DNA of 64,000 nucleotides, taken from positions 33,672 through 97,671 of the forward strand of contig SUVG01000003.1 in NCBI GenBank assembly GCA_015062115.1, written 5' to 3'. Made by a program: the position numbers and the translations under genes. Position 1 is the first letter of the stretch. Each line of letters opens with the position of its first letter. Under the pieces are notes generated by a model. It worked only from the letters and a program-made list of their open reading frames with translations. It had not been told where the DNA came from and did not search any database. This stretch comes from Elusimicrobium sp. (GTDB lineage: Bacteria; Elusimicrobiota; Elusimicrobia; Elusimicrobiales; Elusimicrobiaceae). Positions 58,074 through 64,000 of the stretch are shown here, one piece after another.

Positions 58074-58298
58074 TTATACGCGTTCTACCGCTGTTACGCC
58101 GGGGACGAGTTCTTTAATTTTCTTTTCTACCACGGCTTGCAAGGTAAGTTGGGCGTGCGGGCAGGATCCGCAGCGGCCGCGAAGCCCTACGGTTACGATA
58201 CCGGTTTTTTCATCTACACCGATAAGTTGGATATCCCCTCCGTCGGCTTGCAGAATAGGGCGGATTTGTTCAATTACTTGTTCCACTTGTTCTTTCAT
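58074..58298 (-). CDS. Nfu-type iron-sulfur scaffold protein
   Basis: The 74-residue protein consists of a single NifU C-terminal domain: IRPILQADGGDIQLI, then Cys43-x2-Cys46 in RGRCGSCPHAQLT. It binds a 4Fe-4S cluster between two subunits and hands it to apo-enzymes. It begins the nfu-PHP-sulP unit. Confidence 0.93.
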   Translation of the reverse strand: MKEQVEQVIEQIRPILQADGGDIQLIGVDEKTGIVTVGLRGRCGSCPHAQLTLQAVVEKKIKELVPGVTAVERV

Positions 58299-58454
58299 AT
58301 TATTTCTCCAAATTAGTTTTTTATATTATATCTTTTTTAGAAGAGCGCGTTTAGATAACAAAAAGCATAAAAAAGTTGTATGTATCGCAAAAAATATATG
58401 CTATACTTTTAGGGAAGACTTTAGAAGTATCTTTGTGAGAGGAGAAAAAGGTAT

Positions 58455-58922
58455 ATGAAAAAAATTATCGCTTTAGCGGCCCTTTTAATGTTTGTCAGCG
58501 CGCCTGTTTTCGCCCAGAAATATGCCAGCGTAAACGCTAAAAGAGCCAATATCCGCACCTGCGCCGGTACCAAATGCGCTATCAAGTGGTATGCTTGGAG
58601 ATATACACCCGTTATCATGGTAAAAACCAATGAAGATAAAAGCTGGGTGTTCATCAAAGATTTTGAAGGTTTCAACGGTTGGATTTCCGCCGATTTATTG
58701 AGCCCCAATGGCGGTATGTCTGCCAAAGTGGACTTAAATGTCCGCAAAGATGCTTCCGCCAGTGCCGATATCGTTTGCACCGTGGAAAAAGGCTATCCGT
58801 TCAAATACCTGGCCAAAAAAGGAAACTGGATTCAAGTAGTGGACGAACCTGCCAACGCCAAAGACGGCACTTGCAAAGGTTGGGTATATAACGCAAACCT
58901 TTGGGGTTTCTTCAAACAATAA
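58455..58922 (+). CDS. Secreted SH3-like domain protein
   Basis: The 155-residue protein has a signal peptide (LAALLMFVSAPVFAQ). Two bacterial SH3-like repeats follow: ANIRTCAGTKCAIKWYAW to WVFIKDFEGFNGWISADLL, and LNVRKDASASADIVCTVEKG to GWVYNANLWGFF. Such domains bind peptidoglycan or wall peptides. GAGAGGAG lies before the start. It stands alone with a terminator behind. Exact role unknown. Confidence 0.85.
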   Translation: MKKIIALAALLMFVSAPVFAQKYASVNAKRANIRTCAGTKCAIKWYAWRYTPVIMVKTNEDKSWVFIKDFEGFNGWISADLLSPNGGMSAKVDLNVRKDASASADIVCTVEKGYPFKYLAKKGNWIQVVDEPANAKDGTCKGWVYNANLWGFFKQ

Positions 58923-58940
58923 GTTTTGTTTGTTTTCAAA

Positions 58941-58970
58941 AAGGGGCTCGCAAGAGCCTCTTTTTTTATC
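58941..58970 (+). terminator. Terminator after the SH3 protein gene
   Basis: AAAGGGGCTC pairs with GAGCCTCTTT (one G-U pair) around a GCAA loop, followed by a T run. Confidence 0.8.
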
Positions 58971-59049
58971 TTGAAAAAATTTCTTTTACAGATATACTAT
59001 TAAGTGGCGCATCTTGCCAAACCCGTTTTGAAAAGAGTAAAATATAGAT

Positions 59050-59520
59050 ATGAAGAAAATTTTAACCATATCCGCTGTGGCCAGTTTGCTGATTTGTGCT
59101 TTTTGTGCGGCCCGGACGGTGAACGAAGGTCGTTTCAATATCTCGGGTACCGTAACGGTGCCGGAGCGTTTGGCTCGCCAAGCGGAATCTGCCAATAATT
59201 CTTGCGCGATTATCGTTAAGAACGAAGCGGATGTGCCGGTGGCAATTAAACGGGTTGTAAACCCTAAATTCCCGTTGGAATTTACCATGGGAGAAAATGA
59301 TTTGTTGGCCGAGAGTTTGGACGGTTCGTTGAAATTGGAAGTCCAAATCAATAATCATGGCCAGTTGGGCTTAATTAAACAAGGCGACATTTTCGGTTCT
59401 GCCGATACTATGATTAAACCCACTTCCAAAGATATTTTGGTTCAAGCCGATAAAACGATGGGCCCCGTGCGCTTAGCGCGTAATGTGAAAGGAAACTTCT
59501 TCCGCACCGCTGCCCGCTAA
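59050..59520 (+). CDS. Secreted protein resembling the C-terminal domain of CcmI/CycH
   Basis: The 156-residue protein has a signal peptide (ISAVASLLICAFCAAR). The pattern ISGTVTVPERLARQA, CAIIVKNEADVPVAIKRV, PLEFTMGENDLL and LEVQINNHGQLGLIKQGDIFG follows the layout of the periplasmic domain found at the end of the cytochrome c assembly protein CcmI, without its TPR part. No ccm gene lies in the window. Similarity is by pattern only. It is a single gene with its own terminator. Confidence 0.65.
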   Translation: MKKILTISAVASLLICAFCAARTVNEGRFNISGTVTVPERLARQAESANNSCAIIVKNEADVPVAIKRVVNPKFPLEFTMGENDLLAESLDGSLKLEVQINNHGQLGLIKQGDIFGSADTMIKPTSKDILVQADKTMGPVRLARNVKGNFFRTAAR

Positions 59521-59536
59521 AACCTGTCTCTTTTAT

Positions 59537-59566
59537 AAAACCCCGGGAAACTCCCGGGGTTTTTTA
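59537..59566 (+). terminator. Terminator after the CcmI-like gene
   Basis: The AAAACCCCGGGA/TCCCGGGGTTTT stem has an AAC loop, followed by a T run. Confidence 0.85.
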
Positions 59567-59613
59567 TTTGCCCGGCCCTTGCACTTTGGTCTTTTTTTTC
59601 TTAGACTAAAGGT

Positions 59614-60318
59614 ATGATATACTTTGCACATCGGGGAGCCTCGGCCCAACGCGTTCAAAATTCTTTGCCGGCTTTTGCGCTGGCTCGCGAGCAGGGGGCC
59701 ACTCACTACGAATTGGATCTCCACCTCACCAAAGACCGGTTTTTAGTTGTCCATCACGACCACTCTTTATTATCTACAACCGGGCACGATGTGCAACTGG
59801 GCGGGCTTACTTTAGCCGATTTGAAAAAATATCCCCTTCAAAACCCCTTTGACAGCCGGGAACTTTATATCCCTTCCCTCAAAGAAGTATTGCCCGTAAT
59901 TGTAGAAGATTTGCAACTGTTTAATTTGGAATTTAAGAACGAAGGGAACTGCTATCCCGGGATAGAGGAACATACTTTGCAGGTGCTTAATACTTTTGTG
60001 CCGGAAGTGTTCCCTAAAACGCTGTTTTCCAGTTTTGATTATGAAACCTTAGTGCGTATCCGCCAATTAAATAAAAGCGTGCGTATCGGTCTGTTAACGC
60101 GCTCTTTTGATATTGCGCAGGCCCTTTCTCTGCGGGCGGAGAGTATCCACTTAAACGCGACGCGTTTTTCTCCCGAAATGGTGCAGATTTGCCACGATAA
60201 CGGCCTGAAATTGTACCTCTATACGGTAAACGATTTGGAAACGGCCCGCCAACTGGAGTGGTTGGGGGTGGACGGTATTTTTACAGACCGAATTGATTTG
60301 TTTACAAACCGCAAATAA
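59614..60318 (+). CDS. Glycerophosphodiester phosphodiesterase
   Basis: The 234-residue TIM-barrel enzyme has the active-site His in FAHRGAS, Glu-Leu-Asp metal ligands (YELDLHLTKD), the second His in VVHHDHSL, and a later Glu in LEFKNEG. It hydrolyses glycerophosphodiesters such as glycerophosphoethanolamine to glycerol-3-phosphate. No signal peptide, so it is the cytosolic UgpQ type. It stands alone. It could supply glycerol-3-phosphate from recycled phospholipid. Confidence 0.92.
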   Translation: MIYFAHRGASAQRVQNSLPAFALAREQGATHYELDLHLTKDRFLVVHHDHSLLSTTGHDVQLGGLTLADLKKYPLQNPFDSRELYIPSLKEVLPVIVEDLQLFNLEFKNEGNCYPGIEEHTLQVLNTFVPEVFPKTLFSSFDYETLVRIRQLNKSVRIGLLTRSFDIAQALSLRAESIHLNATRFSPEMVQICHDNGLKLYLYTVNDLETARQLEWLGVDGIFTDRIDLFTNRK

Positions 60319-60348
60319 AAAACCCCGCTGTAAAAAGCGGGGTTTTTT
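60319..60348. terminator. Bidirectional terminator after the GDPD gene
   Basis: AAAACCCCGCT pairs with AGCGGGGTTTT (60319-60329 with 60336-60346), between the convergent GDPD and lipoprotein genes. Confidence 0.85.
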
Positions 60349-60361
60349 GTTGAGAACAAGA

Positions 60362-60760
60362 TTAGTAATCATACTCGGAGGAAGAATCTTCCGCGGGGGC
60401 TTCGCCTTGCATACCATAGTATTCTTCGGGCGTGTAGCGTTTGGGTTTTTGCCACAGGCGTTTTTCTTTACGGTGATCGGCGTCGCTGGGCTGGCCGGGG
60501 ATTTTGGGTTGTTGGCGTTCATCAAAGAAGTAAACTTCTTTTTGTTCTTCCGGCCCTACATTAAAAATATATTCGGATTCCGTCAACGGTTTAGTTTCGC
60601 GGCGTTCTTTAACGGCTTCGCTACTCAAATCTTCCATATAATCTTCTTCCGTCAAATAAATTTTGCGGTTATATTTTTCTTTCTTTTTTGCGTTGGTGTT
60701 ACAGCCGGCCACTACACCCAAACACAATACTAAAACCAAAAGTTTAAGAGCAGTTTTCAT
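60362..60760 (-). CDS. Acidic lipoprotein of unknown function
   Basis: The 132-residue protein has a signal peptide with lipobox VVAGC. The mature protein is highly charged and mostly unstructured: Lys/Arg-rich segments near the anchor, then Glu/Asp/Tyr-rich segments (RYTPEEYYGMQGEAPAED). It ends SSSEYDY. No recognised family. It is nine bases downstream of folD and shares its transcript. Confidence 0.65.
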   Translation of the reverse strand: MKTALKLLVLVLCLGVVAGCNTNAKKKEKYNRKIYLTEEDYMEDLSSEAVKERRETKPLTESEYIFNVGPEEQKEVYFFDERQQPKIPGQPSDADHRKEKRLWQKPKRYTPEEYYGMQGEAPAEDSSSEYDY

Positions 60761-60769
60761 AAGATCTCC

Positions 60770-61636
60770 TTAAATTTTCCTTTCACCTGATATTATAATG
60801 TTTTCCAGCAGTACTGCAAGCGTTACGGGGCCCACTCCGCCGGGAACGGGAGAGTAGGATACTGAAAATTTATCCATTTGTTCCGGGACGGCATCTCCGC
60901 ACAAGCGGTTGTTTTGTTCGTCCCAGTTGGTAGAAATATCCGCCACAATCGCCCCTTTTTTTAACCAAGATGCGTCCAGAAGCCCCGGTTTGCCGGCCGC
61001 GGAACAGACCACATCGGCATCGCGCACGGCGCGGGGCAAATCGGTTTTGGTGTGGCAAATTTTTACGGTTGCGTTTTGGCAAGTAAGTAAATGCGCAAGC
61101 GGACGGCCTACCGTAATAGAGCGTCCGATTACCACGGCTTCCGCTCCTTCTAATTTCACACAGTGATAGGCCAGTAACAAAACTACCGCCATCGCCGTAC
61201 AAGACACAAAACCGGGCAGGGCTTGCACCTCTTTCCAGGTTTTGCACAGGAACAGATTGCCCATATTGATGGTGGACATACCGTCAATGTCTTTTTGCGG
61301 AGCCAATTTGTCGGCATAATTGGTGGCCGCTAAATGGGCGGGCAAAGGCCGCGGAATTAAAATAGCATCTACCGTATCGTCCGCGGATAAAGTTTCCACC
61401 AATTTCAAAAAATCTTTGGCCGGGGTTTGATTATTTACTTCGTAAATTTGGGTTTCCACTCCCAGTTTTTGGGCGGCTTCCACTTCTTTTTTCAGGTAAA
61501 CATGCGCGCCGTAATCTTCGGTAGAGCCGATCGCGCAGAGTTTAATGGGTCTGCCCAAAGCGGCCCGCACCCTTTCCGCCCTTTGGGGGAGGGTTTGGCG
61601 AATTTTGGCTGCTAATGTTTTTCCTTCTAAAATCAT
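60770..61636 (-). CDS. folD: FolD-like methylene-tetrahydrofolate dehydrogenase/cyclohydrolase with altered catalytic residues
   Basis: The 288-residue protein has the FolD fold. NADP-site GRSITVGRP and the C-terminal PVPGGVGPVT are intact, and KDIDGM keeps the folate-site Asp. However, in the YVxxK catalytic motif (E. coli Tyr50/Lys54) the register reads Tyr47-Leu-Lys-Lys-Glu51, so the catalytic Lys position holds Glu. In the segment normally GILVQLPLP it reads AILIPRPLP, with Pro95 replacing the key Gln. Cyclohydrolase activity may be lost or altered. It could be a degenerate or specialised paralogue. Confidence 0.85.
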   Translation of the reverse strand: MILEGKTLAAKIRQTLPQRAERVRAALGRPIKLCAIGSTEDYGAHVYLKKEVEAAQKLGVETQIYEVNNQTPAKDFLKLVETLSADDTVDAILIPRPLPAHLAATNYADKLAPQKDIDGMSTINMGNLFLCKTWKEVQALPGFVSCTAMAVVLLLAYHCVKLEGAEAVVIGRSITVGRPLAHLLTCQNATVKICHTKTDLPRAVRDADVVCSAAGKPGLLDASWLKKGAIVADISTNWDEQNNRLCGDAVPEQMDKFSVSYSPVPGGVGPVTLAVLLENIIISGERKI

Positions 61637-61658
61637 ATGTATTATTTTACCAAATTAA

Positions 61659-61688
61659 AAACAAACCCGCAGTTAAGCGGGTTTGTTT
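61659..61688 (-). terminator. Terminator overlapping the end of tlyA
   Basis: A perfect 12-pair stem AAACAAACCCGC/GCGGGTTTGTTT (61659-61670 with 61677-61688) has a six-base loop that contains the tlyA stop codon (61673-61675). T-rich sequence follows on the minus strand. Confidence 0.8.
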
Positions 61689-62434
61689 ATTTTAACATGC
61701 CATAAATACTCAATGTTTCCGTGAGTCCCTTTGATGGGGCTTTCTATCACTTCACCCGACCAACCCCCGTATTTTTCCTTCAAATTTTCTTCAAAGAAAT
61801 CTTGCACCCGTTTAATGGCAAGTTGGCGGTTTTCTTCCGTCTTTACAATACCGTGAGGCACTTGTTTGGGGGTTAATTCAAATTGGGGCTTAATTAAAAA
61901 TACGATTTCGCCTTGCGGTGCCATAATCTTAAAAAGGGGTTCCATAATCATGGTAAGCGAAATAAAAGACACATCTACCGCGGCAAAATCGGGGGGCGTT
62001 TCAAATAGGTCGGGAGTCATGTAGCGGGCATTTGTTTCGGGTTTGAAGTGGAAATTCTTGTAACGGCGCATTTCGTCTGCCAGTTGCCCCTTGCCGACAT
62101 CTACTCCATACACATCTTTGGCACCGGCTTGCACCATGCAATCGCTAAATCCGCCGGTGGCAACGCCAATATCCACACAAGTTTTTCCCGCTACGGAAAT
62201 ATTCCAAGTTTTCATGGCTCCTGCCAGTTTGAGACCGCCGCGCGACACATAGGGGCAAGATTTTTCTTTAATGGCAATGGTATCTTCGGGCAAAATGGTG
62301 CGGTCGGCGCGGGTATCTACCTCGCCGTTTACCAAAATTTCCCCGGCCATAATGCTGGCTTGCGCCCGGTTGCGGCTGGCGAAAAAGCCCTGCTCGACCA
62401 AGGCCATATCCAAACGCAATTTTTTATTCGCCAT
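61673..62434 (-). CDS. tlyA: TlyA-family rRNA methyltransferase / S4-domain protein
   Basis: The 253-residue protein has an N-terminal S4 RNA-binding domain (RLDMALVEQGFFASRNRAQ to ILVNGEV) and a C-terminal FtsJ-like methyltransferase domain with SAM motif DIGVATGGFSDCMVQ and VDVGKGQL. Relatives methylate 16S and 23S rRNA riboses, and mutations in some species confer capreomycin resistance. I choose the ATG at 62434, with GGAG upstream; a longer frame lies inside xseB. It overlaps the xseB stop by 11 bases. Confidence 0.9.
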   Translation of the reverse strand: MANKKLRLDMALVEQGFFASRNRAQASIMAGEILVNGEVDTRADRTILPEDTIAIKEKSCPYVSRGGLKLAGAMKTWNISVAGKTCVDIGVATGGFSDCMVQAGAKDVYGVDVGKGQLADEMRRYKNFHFKPETNARYMTPDLFETPPDFAAVDVSFISLTMIMEPLFKIMAPQGEIVFLIKPQFELTPKQVPHGIVKTEENRQLAIKRVQDFFEENLKEKYGGWSGEVIESPIKGTHGNIEYLWHVKINKPA

Positions 62435-62672
62435 CGGTAGTCTCCGCCAAATCGGTGTCAAAAGGTTCCGTTATCATTTCGGCTCCTTTTTTCTTTAATT
62501 CTTCCACTTTGAATTTTACCGTTTCCAACTTTTGGGAAAGTTCTTTGGATAGAACAATTCCTTCTTCAAAAAGTTTTACGGAAGCGTCCAAATCGGTTTG
62601 TTCTTCTTCGAGTTTGGAAACAATTTCTTCCAAACGGGAGAGTTGTTTTTCAAAATTAAATTTCGTTGCCAT
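62424..62672 (-). CDS. xseB: Exodeoxyribonuclease VII small subunit
   Basis: The 82-residue helical protein has the family sequence FEKQLSRLEEIVSKLEEEQTDLDASVKLFEEGI, forming the two-helix hairpin that binds XseA. Its C-terminal acidic tail is not conserved. It lies between xseA (12 bases upstream) and tlyA (overlapping). Confidence 0.95.
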   Translation of the reverse strand: MATKFNFEKQLSRLEEIVSKLEEEQTDLDASVKLFEEGIVLSKELSQKLETVKFKVEELKKKGAEMITEPFDTDLAETTDGE

Positions 62673-62684
62673 ATTAAAAGACCT

Positions 62685-63890
62685 CTACTTTACTTCGGTA
62701 TAAATCATGCCGTCTTGCACTTGTACAAAAATTTGCTCTCCGGGTGCAGTTTGATGAACACTGCTGATGACGGAGCCGTCCTTTTTGCGGGTGATGCTGT
62801 ATCCGCGTTTTAATACGGCTTGCGGGCCCAGCGCCAACAACTTTTGTGAAGCGAGTGCATAGCGGTTTTCAAAATCTTTTCGCTTGGTTTGAAAGGCATT
62901 GTCCAAACGCAGGGAAAGGTCGTCGAGTTCCTGTTCTTTAGCCAGTGTTAAATTTTCCGGATATTTGAAAACAGGGCTTCCCACGGCCAAATCATAACGG
63001 CGTTTGGCGCGTTCGTAAAACAGACTGACAGCCTGTAACAACCGTTTTTGTAATTGCGAAATGTGCGTCTGCGTGTTTTGGGAATTTTGCACTACCAGTT
63101 CTGCCGCAGCCGACGGCGTGGGCGCGCGTAAATCTGCCACAAAATCGGCGATGGTAAAATCTACTTCGTGTCCCACGCAGGAAATAACAGGAATCTTGCT
63201 TTTGAAAATGGCGCGGACAACCGTTTCTTCGTTAAAAGCCCACAAATCTTCTATGCTTCCGCCTCCGCGCCCGAGCAAAATAACATCGGGTTTCGGGGTA
63301 AAAGAATTGGCATCTTCCAAGGCTTGGGCAATTTGAGGGGCGGCTTCGTCCCCTTGAACCAGGGTAGGAATAATCAATACTTCCAAATGAGGATTTCGTC
63401 TTTTTAATACGGATAAAATATCCCGCACGGCCGCCCCGGTGGGGGAAGTGATAACGGCGATGCGTTGCGGAAACAGAGGAATTTCTTTTTTATGTTCCGG
63501 TAGAAAAAGGCCTTCCTCTTCCAACTTTTTTTTCAGTTTTTCAAATTCTAAAAAGAGATTTCCTTTGGTAAGTGATTCAGCCGTTTTGGCTACAATCTGG
63601 TAACGGCCTTGCTTGGCGTAGCAGGATAAGTCTCCGCCTACACGCACCTTCATGCCTTCTTCAAGTTGCCCGCCGTATTTTCGTGCGTCCCACTTGAACA
63701 TTACCCCGGACAAAAGAGCCTCGCGGTCTTTCAAATCAAAATAAACATGGCCGCTGGCGGCCGTGCGCAGGTTGCTTACTTCCCCTTCTACAAAAACACC
63801 GCGGAAAACACCTTCCATCATTTGCTTGATAGCAAGCGTAATGGCGGTGACGGTAAAAACTTGGCCTCTAAATGGTGCTTCGGGCTCCAT
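62685..63890 (-). CDS. xseA: Exodeoxyribonuclease VII large subunit
   Basis: The 401-residue protein has an N-terminal OB-fold (about 5-105; VFVEGEVSNLRTAASGHVYFDLKD), then the catalytic domain with VITSPTGAAVRDILSVLKRRNP, DVILLGRGGGSIEDLWAFNEE and SCVGHEVDFTIADFVADLRAPTPSAAAEL. The coiled-coil C-terminus binds XseB. It degrades single-stranded DNA from both ends in mismatch repair and recombination. It shares an operon with xseB and tlyA. The start ATG has AGGAG upstream. Confidence 0.96.
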   Translation of the reverse strand: MEPEAPFRGQVFTVTAITLAIKQMMEGVFRGVFVEGEVSNLRTAASGHVYFDLKDREALLSGVMFKWDARKYGGQLEEGMKVRVGGDLSCYAKQGRYQIVAKTAESLTKGNLFLEFEKLKKKLEEEGLFLPEHKKEIPLFPQRIAVITSPTGAAVRDILSVLKRRNPHLEVLIIPTLVQGDEAAPQIAQALEDANSFTPKPDVILLGRGGGSIEDLWAFNEETVVRAIFKSKIPVISCVGHEVDFTIADFVADLRAPTPSAAAELVVQNSQNTQTHISQLQKRLLQAVSLFYERAKRRYDLAVGSPVFKYPENLTLAKEQELDDLSLRLDNAFQTKRKDFENRYALASQKLLALGPQAVLKRGYSITRKKDGSVISSVHQTAPGEQIFVQVQDGMIYTEVK

Positions 63891-64000
63891 TTATTCTCCT
63901 TTGGTTTTTTTGAGGCGGTCGATAAGCGGAGCCTCTTTGCCCAGAGAGCCCGGCTCAAAAAAGCGCATGGGATTGGGCATATAAGATTGTTTTACAAAAT
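63891..64000 (-). CDS. C-terminal fragment of an unidentified protein
   Basis: The minus-strand frame runs in from the right edge and stops at 63891-63893, one base before the xseA start codon, giving a peptide that ends GSLGKEAPLIDRLKKTKGE. The family cannot be recognised from the about 35 residues visible. The tight spacing to xseA suggests it belongs to the same operon. The start lies beyond the window. Confidence 0.6.
   Translation of the reverse strand, partial: FVKQSYMPNPMRFFEPGSLGKEAPLIDRLKKTKGE

Overview
The window looks like part of the chromosome of an anaerobic, Gram-negative-type bacterium, carrying the replication origin. Gram-negative traits are LPS core genes (hldD, kdsC), a predicted outer-membrane barrel protein, several lipoproteins, a MurE with the meso-diaminopimelate motif, and a GyrB with the long TOPRIM insert. 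Anaerobic traits are a superoxide reductase, a diiron flavoprotein oxygen reductase and a rubredoxin. The short type IV-pilin-like proteins and the overall gene set make me favour a gut-type member of the Elusimicrobiota. That placement is inference from memory of such genomes, not a search result.

Layout. At 0.3-10 kb, on the minus strand, a Sel1-repeat protein and an SPFH protein lie beside a complete F1Fo ATP synthase operon (atpI-B-E-F-H-A-[hldD]-G-D-C) that has a heptose epimerase gene inserted between alpha and gamma. At 10-20 kb, also on the minus strand, are a GH13 glycosidase and the replication cluster dnaA-dnaN-dciA-like-gyrB-gyrA, with no recF. DnaA boxes in the dnaA-dnaN spacer, and one that overlaps the GTG start codon of dnaA, mark the likely oriC. 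Transcription polarity flips here: the plus strand dominates from 20.1 kb. At 20-22.5 kb is an oxygen and superoxide defence operon. At 23-27 kb are a glycosyltransferase, signal peptidase I and parAB, with two identical 16-bp parS palindromes. At 27 kb there is an apparently free-standing small RNA gene with its own promoter and terminator.

From 27 to 64 kb short operons on both strands alternate, usually separated by A-tract/U-tract hairpin terminators, many of them bidirectional. Functions include LPS (kdsC), a CsgG-like lipoprotein, serS, TPR proteins, a pilin-like protein and a broken copy of another, arginine-to-putrescine conversion (pyruvoyl arginine decarboxylase plus agmatinase), an M3 peptidase, type II pantothenate kinase and coaD, a squalene/phytoene synthase, uvrB, birA, a lone receiver, tilS, murE-murD, a thioesterase, tRNA-Gly(GCC), an ankyrin-like secreted protein, dGTPase, a 1156-residue protein fusing a secreted N-terminal region to an MFS-like membrane domain, SulP, PHP and Nfu proteins, a folD homologue with altered catalytic residues, and tlyA-xseB-xseA.

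The points I would look at first are the 27.05 kb RNA, the degenerate FolD, the giant secreted/MFS fusion with its attenuator-like leader, the hldD insertion in the ATP synthase operon, and the origin/parS architecture. I found no CRISPR array, insertion sequence, prophage or rRNA operon.
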